This document shows, in pieces, positions 1 through 11,942 of a stretch of 64,000 bases of DNA (the first letter of the stretch is position 1; each line of letters starts with the position of its first letter). The position numbers were made by a program, and so were the translations under genes. The stretch is from Paraphysomonas bandaiensis (taxonomy: Eukaryota > Chrysophyceae): positions 372,001-436,000 of the forward strand of contig CBFFRP010000406.1 of NCBI GenBank assembly GCA_965644295.1, given 5' to 3'. The notes under the pieces were generated by a model. The model had not been told where the DNA came from. It saw only the letters and a program-made list of their open reading frames with translations, and searched no databases.

Positions 1-2424
1 AGCGGTGCTGAGAATACGTGGAATCTCTTTCATCTGTACACTCTCTAAGTGCTGATTAGGATTACAATCAGTCTCTTCAATTGGCAGCGGATCGACTGCA
101 TTATCACGTAAAACTTTTACAAGGCCGCTGTCTTCGACGTTTTTCGCCAAGCACTTTCCTAGCATATTCATCGTTTTTGCCAAACCTTCAAGAACGCTTC
201 CAATTAATGGTAAACACTTATGTACAAAGCATTTGTCGCTCATACATCCATTACCCACTTCGCGACCATATTCACAATTGCAGTGTGAACTGTAAGCGGT
301 ATCTTGAAGTTTGAGATGATGAGAGAAATGAAGCAAGTTTTCTTGATCCAAATCGTCAGCGAACTCCTTATCGTTGTCAGTATCAATATGTTTATCAGCA
401 GCGTTGAATTCGTCCGGTGTGCCGTCGGCACATTTAACTGTCGTATGCTTTACATTACTCGTATCTGGGACATCTATTTCCGTACCGAACACCTGCTTCG
501 TGGCCTCTATACGTAATATAATACCATTGACCACAGTAGGCAGAGAAAATTCCGGTTGAAATCGGGTCGATACGACTTTAGCTGTAACAGCACCGCCATT
601 ACGTTCCAATCCATTTTCAATTGAGCGTGTAGTATCAGTATCGATATGCCCCGGTTGAGAAGTAGCCCAGTCTTCGACAGCATCCAGAGTCTGCTTACTT
701 CCACAACTGAACACACTCTTCAGAACCTGCGACACACTTATCGAATTCTTCCCTATCTTTTTGGGGGGGTTAGTTGCCTTAGATTTTTGGGGTCGCTCTT
801 TACTACTTTTGAATTTCTTAGATTTCTTTTCTCCACAGCAAGACACATGCGACAGCAATACCTTAAAAATATGTAGGTGGCAAGAAAGTTCATCGATGGC
901 GGCAGTGCTATTAACACGAAGAAAATGTACAGGATCAGTTCCTCTGCTAGAAAGCCTCTTCAGATCCGCAAAGGAATCAGAATCACGCTCCACGATCTTA
1001 TATAAAGCAGTCACCTTTCGCAAATACTCGTTCACGGCACCGCAGTGGTCAATATATTTTGCCACTAGCATCTCATAACGGCAGCACAGACACTCTGGTG
1101 CGTCACTACCAAGCTTATCAACATCCTCAGTGAGAATCGAGCTTACAACTGTATCAGTTGCTTTATCTAGATCGGACGCATAAAAAGCGTAGTCGAGTCT
1201 CCCTCCAGCTCGCATAAGATCAGCATCATCTCTTTGCAAGTGCTCTACGCGGTTGTGAATAGTGCGTAATAACTCTCCAATTGTATCATTATTGGCGGTG
1301 TTAGTTGATTTTATTTTACCAGGCTGATGAATATACAACGCTCTATCTAGAACTCCCTGCGCTAGCGAGCGTATACAGTGGTCATCAAAACTGCAAAGCT
1401 TGATATCAAACAGTCCACGAAATGATAGTAGCACATCAATCGCCTTCGAGATTCCATGTACATGTTTCTGCGTCGTCGCCATGTGTTTATCGACTACCTG
1501 TATATCTTGCGCTGACATTTTTAAGCTTTCTTTCATTTCATACACCAGTTTACGGTACTCTTGGTCGAGTTTCTTATTTTTCATATTGGTACTTGCATCC
1601 ATACGCAGGCACATATCCTCTGTAATTACAACTTGTCTTCGGACCATCACTGATATCTCCTGTGTGCCTTCCAAGAGTTCTCCTAATGCTTCCTGTACTA
1701 TTCCGTGCATTGTCTCAGAAAGCTGTTCCATGTCAAAAATTTTCGCAAGCAAAGGCACATCCGACCGGCGTTTGCGTGATACACTTCGAACAAGTTTTAT
1801 GATTCCCGCCACTTCTTCATTCCCACAGACACATGCATGCATGAGGTCGACGCACTGCATAGCAATCTCTAACGGAGCATCATGATCTCGTTGCAAACTT
1901 CGTAAGCGATTAATTGCAATAAAAACATTTCTGAATGCGTTGTTAATATATAGCGTCGTCAAGAGCCAATTCCCTTGACACTGCTGGAGCTGTGTAGTTG
2001 ACGACTTCATACTTGCATACACTCCATTCAGTGCGGGCGTCGGGCATAATTGCGACATGATCACCACTTTGTCTTTCGACTTGTAAGTTTTGTACATCTC
2101 ATATGCACAATGAAGTCCTTTTGACAAACCTTCTAATAAATCGCCGTCGACTTTCATACATATGACACTTTTCACGCCACCCACAATGGTCTGGAAAAGC
2201 GCACCCTTGGCTTCATCCGTATGATCAACAGCTAGCTCATTCATAGTGGACGATAAATCCGAAACAATGAAAGAGCAGGGTGAATGCTGCTTGATTCTTA
2301 GGTTGCTGGTATAAGTGATAAGATCATCCATAATATCGTCGAACACATCTCGGCCATCCCCGACCACCATTGTTTGACTATAAAAAAGCATCACTACGAG
2401 CACTGTAAATACAGTCTTATTCAT
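1..2424 (-). CDS. Secreted or membrane-targeted protein of unknown function (C-terminus beyond window)
   Basis: One uninterrupted minus-strand frame runs from an ATG at 2424 to the window edge, 808 codons with no stop, so the protein is C-terminally incomplete here. I checked the in-frame triplets through position 1440 and saw no stop. The first ~22 residues (MNKT, then a hydrophobic run VFTVLVVMLFYS, then VVGDG) look like a signal peptide. The remainder is mostly helical in composition, with scattered cysteines including a CVC and a CCCR cluster, and a lysine-rich patch (KKSKKFKSSK) in the second half. I recognise no domain. The gene lies 77 bp downstream of another minus-strand gene. An AG at about 2384 would allow an in-frame splice from that gene, but the signal peptide argues for a separate start at 2424. 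Function is unknown; confidence refers to the coding call. Confidence 0.75.
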   Translation of the reverse strand, partial: MNKTVFTVLVVMLFYSQTMVVGDGRDVFDDIMDDLITYTSNLRIKQHSPCSFIVSDLSSTMNELAVDHTDEAKGALFQTIVGGVKSVICMKVDGDLLEGLSKGLHCAYEMYKTYKSKDKVVIMSQLCPTPALNGVYASMKSSTTQLQQCQGNWLLTTLYINNAFRNVFIAINRLRSLQRDHDAPLEIAMQCVDLMHACVCGNEEVAGIIKLVRSVSRKRRSDVPLLAKIFDMEQLSETMHGIVQEALGELLEGTQEISVMVRRQVVITEDMCLRMDASTNMKNKKLDQEYRKLVYEMKESLKMSAQDIQVVDKHMATTQKHVHGISKAIDVLLSFRGLFDIKLCSFDDHCIRSLAQGVLDRALYIHQPGKIKSTNTANNDTIGELLRTIHNRVEHLQRDDADLMRAGGRLDYAFYASDLDKATDTVVSSILTEDVDKLGSDAPECLCCRYEMLVAKYIDHCGAVNEYLRKVTALYKIVERDSDSFADLKRLSSRGTDPVHFLRVNSTAAIDELSCHLHIFKVLLSHVSCCGEKKSKKFKSSKERPQKSKATNPPKKIGKNSISVSQVLKSVFSCGSKQTLDAVEDWATSQPGHIDTDTTRSIENGLERNGGAVTAKVVSTRFQPEFSLPTVVNGIILRIEATKQVFGTEIDVPDTSNVKHTTVKCADGTPDEFNAADKHIDTDNDKEFADDLDQENLLHFSHHLKLQDTAYSSHCNCEYGREVGNGCMSDKCFVHKCLPLIGSVLEGLAKTMNMLGKCLAKNVEDSGLVKVLRDNAVDPLPIEETDCNPNQHLESVQMKEIPRILSTA

Positions 2425-2500
2425 ATGTACAACATAATATGCCTATGTATATGTAATTGTGTGGGTGAATTACTCTTGACATAGTATTATTAACTCCATA

Positions 2501-3046
2501 TTACCTGAGAGCTTGTAAAATATCTGCAGCTATTCGATGCAATGGATTAGTGATCCACACAGCTTCAGGATCCATATCGAAGTTTCCCGCTATTTGAAGC
2601 ACATCTATCAGACTCTTGAATAATAAGCATATATCAGTCCCTATCGTTGAGGGCGGAGCTCCAGTGTGTAACTGCCACGACCCGCCGATCACGTCATAAA
2701 GTGTATGTACGACTTCCTTCAGGGCACTCTTATTGCTTGGCTTTCGCCAACGCGATGCACGAGGCTCGACCCAAGCATTGATATCCTGTATAGCTTGATG
2801 CAGGGCGGAGACAGTGTTGACAGCATAGTCTAAGCCGATATGCTCTTCGCTTTCTGTTTCAGAGGCAGGAACACTCCTGGCAACTGCAATATGCTTATGC
2901 AGGTCATCTAATTTCTTCGAAAGGTGATGAAAATCCTTCTCAGGGCTTTCTTCATCACGCAATATACGTATACTAATTTGGTTTCCTTCCATGCTGACCG
3001 CATGATTGGCAGACATCGTTATAAGTTTTCGACACAACGACCGCAA
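2501..3046 (-). CDS. Unrecognised helical protein, 181 aa
   Basis: A single-exon frame of 181 codons starts at 3046; a second in-frame ATG ten codons later is equally possible. It has no signal peptide or membrane segment. The sequence is predicted helical (SKKLDDLHKHI, ALHQAIQDINAW, LLFKSLIDVLQI) with an acidic Ser/Glu stretch (SETESEE) in the first half. The end of the frame, CTCAG followed by GTAATA, is also a good splice donor, so the stop at 2501 may be read only if no intron is removed here. I do not recognise the family. Compact helical proteins of this kind are often complex subunits, but nothing here supports a specific assignment. Confidence 0.55.
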   Translation of the reverse strand: MRSLCRKLITMSANHAVSMEGNQISIRILRDEESPEKDFHHLSKKLDDLHKHIAVARSVPASETESEEHIGLDYAVNTVSALHQAIQDINAWVEPRASRWRKPSNKSALKEVVHTLYDVIGGSWQLHTGAPPSTIGTDICLLFKSLIDVLQIAGNFDMDPEAVWITNPLHRIAADILQALR

Positions 3047-3705
3047 TCAGATATTCGCTGCCAATGAGAGAAGCCTCACACAGTACTGTCTACAGCAATC
3101 CTCTTAAGTGTGCTATTCAACGCCAGTGAGTTAGATATTATGCAATGTGTGGTGCAGTGAAACGACCGTCACTGCACCTGCACTTCCCTTGTAAAGTACG
3201 TGGACAAAAGATATCTTTGCCTCCTCCCTCGACCACCAATACCACACACTGCATTCCTGGTTCGAAGTTTTTATTGGCCCGCATGTTATCGTGTGATCCC
3301 ATGATGACCCTTCCCACAATCTACGATACACAACCACCAATACACACAGACCGGGTCTCGTATATTACGGACTACAGCAGTATCCTGTTCCAGAACTACA
3401 GAATTCTCCAGCACATGCATGGCCGACACTTTTACGCATGTGGATGATATGTGATAACTACGAGTCGTACAAAAGTGGTGTATTTTATTGAATGACTCCT
3501 CAAAATGTTAAGTTTCCCAACATATATGTAGAAACCCTCCTATTTTATGCTGTTTGGCAGGATATTTCCAACAACATCTGTTTCTATCACTCCAAACATC
3601 CGTAAGGTGGACTATGCTGGCTGTATCATACATACATCATCCTGCCTGTCGATCCTGCCACAGGCTCAATTCTGATTTCATTCTTGCTTGTGAATATCGT
3701 GCGCT
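3047..3705. other. Intergenic spacer between divergent genes
   Basis: This is the shared upstream region of the minus-strand 181-aa gene and the plus-strand methyltransferase. Only short, overlapping, compositionally unconvincing frames are present. I see no RNA gene or repeat. Confidence 0.5.
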
Positions 3706-4453
3706 ATGATTAGTGATAGTTTGCGCCATAGCATCGAATCACTCACTGATTTTGATCAGTCGAATATCCATAAGATATATGATGAAGTAGCGGGAGATTA
3801 TGATAACATGATGCAGTTCATGGGGAGCCCCGACCCCTCTCAGTGTGCTGATCTTGTCAAGAGATTGTTTCCTTCTAAAGAGGATGTTTCTATTTTGGAT
3901 ATGGTGCGTTTCACACTGATATGATGTTACACACTGACTCAGAGTGTCCCACCGAATCATTAATCACGTGTTATTGTAGGGGTGCGGTACAGGTTTAGTG
4001 GCAAGTGAGTTGCTGGCAAGAGGATTTTACCAGAGTCAGCTTGTAGGGCTTGACGCCAGTCGTGGCATGCTTGATGTAGCCAAATCCAAGTCTCTCTATA
4101 TGGAATATGTGCATACCTTTCTGGGGCGACCACAAAACTTCCCTCCCTTTTTGAAAGACCGTTTTGGCATTGTTATTGCCACCGGTATTCTAGAGGAAGG
4201 GCATCTGGGTCCAATTGTTTTTATGGAGATGTTAATGGCAACGAAGATAGGCGGGTACGTCATATTTACGACTCGAGAAGCGTACCTCGAGAAGTTGGGT
4301 TATATGGCCTCCATTAAAAACCTAGAAAAATCTAATGCGTGGATAAAAGTATCCGAGTCGTCATTCCGAAGATACTATAATATTGAGGAAGGCAGCGCGA
4401 TTGGAGGGTTTTGGCCTGTTGATGCGGTGATTTTGGCCTATCAGAAACTCTGA
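3706..4453 (+). CDS. METTL27/WBSCR27-like class I SAM-dependent methyltransferase
   Basis: Two exons (3706-3903 and 3980-4453) join across a 76-bp GT-AG intron to give a 223-residue protein. The splice restores the SAM-binding glycine motif exactly: SILDM from exon 1 continues into GCGTG at residues 67-71. Upstream, IHKIYDEVAGDYDNM matches the start of METTL27-type enzymes (YD.WA..YD). Downstream, LVGLDASRGMLDVAKSKSLY is the acidic motif II loop with the bound-SAM ribose position, and GGYVIFTTRE matches the late strand of the Rossmann fold. Length is close to that of animal METTL27 (~245 aa). There is no signal peptide, so it is likely cytosolic. The physiological substrate of this family is not established, and the call should be read as a fold and family assignment. 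Confidence 0.85.
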
Positions 4454-5186
4454 TGTTCTATTGTCTTCTGTAATCTATCCACTCTTTTATTATCTAGCGG
4501 TATTGCTATATTCTTTTAAGTTACATATATTACTAAATTCGATATATTACCTACACAATAACTAAAATTCTATACTTTACTTACACAGTTGCTGAAGTTG
4601 TTCCTGTCGATTAGTTCTGAAATTTCGATACCCGATATGTATTGAAAGTACCACTTAGAAGAAATAATACAGTTACGCAGCTAGTCATATAACAGTTTAG
4701 TTTATGACATTATAATCAATTCAGGATTAAAATTCCCATCCTTGTTTTCTTTTCTATGTTGAGTATTGCGATATTGAGCTATGAAAAGCTTTATTATAAA
4801 ATTTTTGAATTATGCATTATTTAAACGCAAAATATTTGATGTAGTTGAGAAACCACCTGGTATTTGTCCAAAATAACATATACGTATTCAAAAAACGGGT
4901 CCTTAAAGAAACATACTGCTCGATTGGTTGAATTACGCTATTTTCAGCGATGAGACATAGATGTAGAGAGCACATTTGTTCCGGCAGTTAAGTTCATAGC
5001 TGTTGGTCTAATTATGTTAGCATTTATAGATTTACGGAGATGGGTACATCAAGGATTTTCAGTTGTCTTAAATTTCGTCGATCTCTCTATAGTCTTGGGA
5101 ATTTCCCACGATTAAAGTGGGATACTATACAAGAATTTATTAAATCGTGGTTAAAACTTGCGTATTAGAACCATGCTTATATTATC
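4454..5186. other. AT-rich spacer
   Basis: This holds the 3' flank of the methyltransferase gene and then AT-rich sequence with no convincing frame. It runs directly into the copia relic, so its distal part may itself be decayed transposon sequence. Confidence 0.45.
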
Positions 5187-5895
5187 ATGTCATTTATATC
5201 GATTGCCCAACTAGATAAATCTACCACTGCGTATGCAGAGAAGATTCTTATTAGACATGAGGAGTTCCTTGGTACAGCTAACAAGACTACAAAATCCCCT
5301 CTATCAACAGTTGCCTCGAAACGCATCAACTCATCTCCGGAGAGGAGCTTCCACGTGACGTACAAATGGGTGTACTGAAGTTTACTGGGTGCCATGTGGT
5401 ATCTATCCATGAATACACACCCTGACATTGCATATGCTGTGGGCTTGTTGTCTCGTCATGCTGCTACAGGAAAGTAACTTTGGTTGCATGCAAATTAATC
5501 ATTAATCTATTACATTTCAGTATGTCAGGGGGATGCTTAAGAGAAAAAAGGAATCCGATATTATGGATCCACGTTCGATATGTGTATCTTCACTGATGTG
5601 TATTGGGCTGGAGATGTTATGCCTCAACATCATCAATGCAGAGTTGGGGATGTTGGTCAAACTGGTATTTCGACGGTGCGAGCACACTACATTTCTTTGG
5701 ATAGCCAGGAAATCCGGTATTTCATACAATATGTTCGACACAACATATACTATTCGTACTTGAACATGTAACTCCGGATGGACTTTTCAACACGGCTATA
5801 CACTGTATCATGTTGGTACTAGTGACGAAACTGCTGATATTTTTACCAAACTTCGTCTTGTTTCGTTTATGATAAGTATCGAAAGAGGTGTCCAG
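5187..5895 (+). pseudogene. Decayed Ty1/copia RT-RNase H fragment
   Basis: Conceptual translation shows the end of a copia polyprotein broken by stops and frame shifts. A segment with AYAEKILIRHEEF is followed, after an in-frame stop, by SLLGAMWYLSMNTHPDIAYA and GLLSRHA, which correspond to the copia hallmark (G.L.YL...TRPDIAYAVG.LSR). Further on, TFDMCIFTDVYWAGDV matches the RNase H start (FSDADWAGD), and TSDETADIFTKL matches the C-terminal ADIFTK motif. The intact element at 33.4-38.9 kb carries the same motifs in the same order, but the relic is far diverged from it. No LTR or target-site duplication could be seen, so this is an old truncated remnant. Confidence 0.8.
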
Positions 5896-6463
5896 CCAAA
5901 GATCAGGAAAGTTCTACAAGGTACACGATCAAAATACAACCTACTAAGTTCATTGCCTGCAGTGAGGCTAGATAAAGCCGTACCATACGTCCACCAGATC
6001 GTTCCTGGTGGTTTTTGTGGTTGCGTATTCGTCAGTCATGTCTCATGATGTAAACATTCTATTCACAGCTTTGAATTGAGCAGTTAATATCTGTGTCGTA
6101 CTCTATATTATATATATATATATGAGACAGTATTATATATATGAGATAGTCCTGACAAATTGACATATATCGACTGTATACTGTATAAGACCATAACCAC
6201 GTAACAGCAGGTAAGTAGTTGAGATTGAATAAGTGTAGCAAATGTCAATGAACGATAAGTAATATTGATTATTATTTTACCAACGAATAGTGATATAGAG
6301 CGGGTTCAACGTTCAGATATCGAAGTAAAATATACACTTTTAAATTTAGAGTGCTGTAACCAAAGTTACTTTTAGTTTAAAGTGAATATATAATACCACC
6401 GTACTGGGCATTCTCACAGTAATGCCATGAAAGTGTATAAAAACAAAAGTAAACCACAAATTC
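5896..6463. other. AT-rich spacer with TA-dinucleotide run
   Basis: Nothing coding is recognised. A TA-rich microsatellite-like tract lies around 6100-6150. Confidence 0.45.
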
Positions 6464-9400
6464 TTACTGACATCCACTGTGATTGTCCCAGTAGTCATAT
6501 AAACTTTGTACATCATCTTTGGCGCTATACTTCGTTGCAACAATTCTTTTCATTTCATCGACAAACCTACATAACGATATAAGTGTCAAGAGCCAATCAC
6601 CAAAGTTTAATAGTAGGTACTGTAATATACATAAAAATAACAAAACCTTGCAGATATCTATATATAAGTACGCACAAACAGCAGCAAGAAGTTGATTATA
6701 CCTTGCATAAATATGTTTTCCTCCCGCCCCATTGCCATGTACAAGCGATACACATCGGAGTTCGCTTTCCCATACTTTATTCGCCGTTTGTATAGCAAAA
6801 ACACCGCTCAAGCCATCGAAATCAGAGGAGCGCAGCCCTAGCGTACACAAAAATATGTCATTCGTGTAGTCGATGGACATGATGTGGGGGTTTTGAGCAG
6901 CAAACAAACTGAAGAGTTGCTGGTCATCCTCCACCATTTTTATCATAGAGTTAGACTCTCGGAAAGTATATTCATACAACTCCCGCATCTATACAAGCAA
7001 AGGCTACCCATTAATTTATATGCCCGAAAAAATATAAGAAAAGTGCATACTCTATAAAAATGATATCTACATACAAAAGCAATAGGAAAAACCTATGCTC
7101 ACATTCTTCATGACACCAAATAATGGCATATATATCAACGAACCATATATATCGGCTTCCAATTTCACGTGTTCTATTACGACTACGTTACCAAATAACC
7201 CCTCAATTTACTTACCTGTTGTACCCTCCCCACCACGCAACCACCATTCAAATATTTCGGATACATGTCACTTTGATAATAAGTACTCTTATTCACATTT
7301 GTCGAAGTAGTACGGAAATTGGCCCACCCAACTGCGACATTCAATGAATATACAACGCCATGCACGTATACATAAATGTACAAGCTGCAATACGTAGGCA
7401 TGAATAATGACAAGCAATAAAATTCTCTACATGTGATATGCAGTATTCAGCACAATACCTGTTTGGGTAGGATAAGCATTATTTTCAGCGCAGTGTATAA
7501 TGGGAGTCGGGGATTCTTCCAAGCGCTGTCACACCAAAAAGTATGATAACAGTTTGAGAAAAATTAGCCCCAACATACCTTTCCAATATGCCGAATTGCT
7601 GGCATCAGAAGAACATCGTAGGCATCAAATATCACGACAACATCACTGTCATCCATAAGTTTATTATTCCTGAGCTCTTCAAGATAATATTCCATCCGGT
7701 CAGTAGTTGAGCTGTACGGTCTACCAACTCCAACCACCTAGAAAAAAATATTCAAAATACAAAGAGATCAATAGTTAGATTCGAAATAGCAAGGTTCATT
7801 TTTACAACCCAGCTTATGTGTATGATGCTTTACCATAGTACTATATTCATGGATAGGACTTCCTAATGAATGCAAATCGGCATCATAGGTATATTGTACA
7901 TACTAGCAGCATGACATACAGAGGCAGAAATCATACCGATAAGTTTACGCCTGCTATCATCGCCGACATTTTCAATGCCATAACTCTATCATCAATATAA
8001 GTTGCGCACGTCAAAAGCCACACCTTATGGCGGGTTTGCACAGTGCCATCACTACGAATGTCGTGCAACACATTCAGGTTCCGTTTTTGTTCATCCCAAG
8101 TCTTTCGGTACGCCTGTACAGTAGAATATAACGGAGGCTCCAGACTATCTAGCAGCCATGTCACAGATTCTCTATAGAGACCTATTGCACATGCATACGT
8201 TAAAATCAATTATATGCAAAGTAAGAGTTACAAAAAAATATCTCATACAAAGAATACACTTGTTGTGTAAACAACGCTATGTATAGAACGATAAGTACTG
8301 CGTTCTACAATTCATTTAAATTGCATATATATACTGTTACAGTCAATTGTATATAATTATAAATATACGTATATAATGTAGACACCGTTCAACTTTACGA
8401 AATTATTCATCTGCCCAACCTAAATTGTGGTATATTTCACTCGTAACATGATAGATTAAATAGGGTTGGGTATATCTTGCTCGCGGTCGGTGCTCTGGGT
8501 CATTAAAATATGCATCCGCCAAGATGTATTGACTATATATCCAGTGCAATTTCTCCAACGTTTCTAGCGCAGTGAGCTTTTCATCAAGTGGAGTAATGCC
8601 ATCTGTTAGTGATAGTCTCCGAACAGTCTGTATAAAATGACCAGCCAAGAATTAGTATTGATGCACAGTATGGATAGCAAGAATACTACTCGTCGGACTT
8701 CTAATTAACAATACTCACTGTTGCAGCTGAGTGTCCTTAATTCCGCATATACACAAACCTACTTTCTACACTTACCGCACTGTAGAAAGAGTTAAAAAAT
8801 ATATCGCCTTGAAACCCTAAAAGGCCTAATACATATACGTGGGTGGAAAACAATGCATTTAAGTTTCCCGATAAGGAGAGCTCTCGGAGACAGTCAACAG
8901 TGGCCTGCATTGTACACCGTTTACAAAAGTTAACGAATATCTCTACGCTATGGTAATACGTATACAATCGCATTAAAGCACAATTCTTCAATAAATTTCA
9001 AATACACAAGTTTATAAAGACAGCATATCTCCTTCGGTCCAATTAAAACTGTTCATATCACTCGAAAAGATACATAAGCTTACCTCTGTCAGCTCCAGCG
9101 ATGAGAATTGCGTCTGGTTCATAACATTGAAATACTGATAACAACTCGTAGAAGAAGTCGTATACTGTCTATTTCGCGATGGTAATTGGTACAAATTCTG
9201 ACTAGAGCTTTTTCGCATATCAAACACATTCAGTGTCGTGTCTATCGCTATTACTGTTGGACAGGGGAAATCCGAAGGCAAGCAATACAATTGGCTCCTA
9301 GAAATATCGATGTATGACAGCAGACTGGATACTATTCCGACTTCAGATACCCCATATAAAGGGTGGGACAGAACTCTGTACAGCATAGTTTTTATTTCAT

Positions 9401-11709
9401 AGGCGTAACCGATGAAGGATCGCAAATCTACGGCACTACTACAAAAAGGGTCACAGACACGCGATGCAAACGTTAAAGGAGCCAGATGGCGCCTTGTGTC
9501 ATTGTAATATTGTTGTGCTGTCATGAATGGTCCAAATACTAAGCTTCCCTCCTGAGGAAGCTGCGCACTCCTCATTGCTTCAATTCCTAGAAAACACACC
9601 ACAATACTATGACTTGTGCTTTGACGACTGATCCACTGATCAAGAGTCAGCAGGAAGCTTCTTATACTTGGCAATTTCGATAATGGTATATTTCCAAACG
9701 AAGAAATAGCTGAATCATGTGCCATAAATATACCTGTCTCCGAGGACGGAAGAGGTACAATGTCAATATGCACATGCAGAGATGAACCAATGTGAGTGCG
9801 CCAGAGGTGTACTATCTTTTGTGCCTCAAGTAAATCTTTTTCTAAAACACCAGCAACAACTTGTGTGCTATACGTTTGAGCTTCCATACTATGACCCACA
9901 GGCTGTTGAATATGCGTCGTCCTATTATGTTGCACGCAAGGTCTGAATTGATGCTGAATAAATGCATGTGCCTGAGAGGAAATATCGGAGCGATTATAGT
10001 AAATGTCATACATATTCGCGCAAGTAAAATTCGTGGAAACGTCAGTGTGAAGCACATGTCCGAGGAAATCGAGTGTCATTCCAAGCAATTTAGAGTTTCC
10101 TCGAGGTAGATGTAGGCCGGCTTCCCTCGCGAGATCGATCAACATAGTTGCAAGTGTACATCTTACTTTTGTATATTGACATATCAGAAGGTCCTTGAAA
10201 GGATTGGAGTCACAAGACAAATTCACACGACCTGACGAAGATACTTCCATCACAGAAAAAACATCTGAGATAATATCTCGAATGAAAACGCCCCAATGAG
10301 ACGAAATGTGTAAGTCTATATGATGCTCAGTATTCTTTGGTATCACTGATTTGAATACAGTCTGCAATTCGTGTAGTTTACTGTCACTATCTTGAGGACT
10401 CTTTGTGGATATATTAAACAGGTGATGCCGAATTAACTTTTTCAAGTACTGTATATCATTTCCCCCATCATCGTGAGAACCCAGTGTCAACATATCATCC
10501 CCCCCAATCCATTTAACTACGAGTTTAAGAATACCATATTCCTGCTCTAAAAAGGTAGCCTGACCCTGATAAGTCGTCATAACGAATAGTAACTCCCCCC
10601 ATGTGGTGGGAATTGCGGGGGCAGCTGAAGTAATGCCCACAATATCGGAGATTCCCGTTGAGGAAATGTACACTAATTCTGAGTACACAGAGTAAGAATG
10701 TTACGTAAGACAATCTATACAAGTCATTCAGAAAATGATATCGACATGCAGCACACATGTACTTACGGGTGCACATATATCACAGCATATTCTCATAAAT
10801 ATGGAACGAACTATACTTACCGGAGTCCACAGACTCACCAGATACCCATTCCAAAAGCTCTTCCAGGCATATCATATTATCTAAACGACTTTTGATAGAG
10901 ACATTGCAGTGATCATTCATTTGAGGTACTCTGATGGCTTGATGAAGGATACATGGCGACGAAGTATTCAGCGCACTAGGGTACTGATGATCCGCCGTTG
11001 CAGCTCGAGCTAATACATTTGATGTAACACTCCAAATGTGTGCAATATAAACTCCATATTCAGTTCCACTACTTAAGGGTAAGTAATCCAATGAGCTCAA
11101 ACCACAGCGATCCATCCAATAGAATACTGATGATATATTCCCCTTCGACAAAGGCATCGAGAATGTAATCAATATAGATGTTTTCTTGGTCATGTATAAA
11201 TTCAAGGTGTGTTCAATAGCGGCGCATATTCTGTTCGAAATTAAACCGTTTGAAGCGAAATGTTGGCTATGAAGCATCTCGAAGTTGGTGAATACTCTTG
11301 CATCCAGTACCATGTCAGCAATCAATGGTATCACTGTGTGAATGTTGCTACAATCATTCTTCTCATTATAGCATTTATATACAGAAAATGTATTGCTTCG
11401 CGTCAAATCGCTTGATAGGGATAATAACTGGCGGGCATCAGCAGCACCGTGGAACTGAACAGCACTGGAAGACTTATTGACAGTAAGAATTGCATCTGAA
11501 ATAGAGTCTTCACACACATCGTGTGACCTATTAAACGAACTATAGCCCACAATGCGCACGATATCAGATTGATGACAAACGTTGCACTGATATGGGTCAT
11601 AATAGATGTGCAGAGGGCTTATAGCAGTAGAGGGCCATTGAATAGTGTGATGAGACTGTAAGGCAGTGTTCACTAAAGCAACAGTGGTGATAGTAAAGAG
11701 AATGGTCAT
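6464..11709 (-). CDS. Large lumenal protein with C-terminal PLOD-like glycosyltransferase domain
   Basis: Model of ten exons: 11709-10821, 10678-9084, 8904-8776, 8627-8420, 8181-7937, 7737-7579, 7525-7459, 7331-7216, 6988-6702 and 6566-6464, about 1,265 aa; every junction keeps phase. The N-terminus is a signal peptide (MTILFTITTVALVNTALQ). Residues ~20-900 carry many N-glycosylation sequons and no domain I can name. Residues ~990-1,265 match the glycosyltransferase part of procollagen-lysine hydroxylase (PLOD): KVWLLTCATY, then FDAYDV (metal-binding DxD, D1060/D1063), YLNGGCVVG, EDDQQLF and VHGNG in the family order. It is probably an ER or Golgi enzyme. The join at 8420/8181 uses a weak donor (GTTGGG). 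Without it the N-terminal part would stop at 8403 as a 945-residue protein and the transferase would be a separate gene without a signal peptide. The final exon ends at a TAA overlapping a possible donor. Confidence 0.7.
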
Positions 11710-11942
11710 GGTAGCGGTGGAGCTGGCATGATGTCGTTAATGAGGATCAACACACTGCTCTGTTCCATGTATACGGCAGGCAGTGTTTCATATATACGGG
11801 CTCATGTAACCCGTTCATTATAGAAGCGTGTAGTATACACACATATATACACAGTGTGAGCTGTACGTATAGGTATACAGCAGTCTTAACTCCTCCATCA
11901 TTCCTCACATATGTATGTATATATATGCATCTATACAGCTCA
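11710..11942. promoter_or_regulatory. Putative bidirectional promoter of two secretory-pathway genes
   Basis: This 233-bp gap lies between the start of the minus-strand lumenal glycosyltransferase gene (11709) and the preferred start of the sulfotransferase (11943). It contains repeated TATATAC/TGTATAC motifs. Both neighbours are predicted secretory-pathway enzymes, so coupled transcription is plausible. No core element can be assigned with certainty. Confidence 0.4.

Noticed and set aside
1400-1885. Plus-strand frame of 161 codons
   Set aside because: It is antisense to the continuous 808-codon minus-strand gene, and its Ser/Cys/Thr-rich composition is typical of an antisense shadow.
2384-2501. 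Joining the 181-aa gene to the large secreted protein through a GTAATA donor and a TATAG acceptor
   Set aside because: The phase is compatible, but it would remove a good signal peptide and ATG at 2424. Kept as an alternative only.
3250-3275. GGTTCGAAGTT resembling a tRNA B box
   Set aside because: No cloverleaf could be drawn, and the 3' half of the motif does not fit the consensus.
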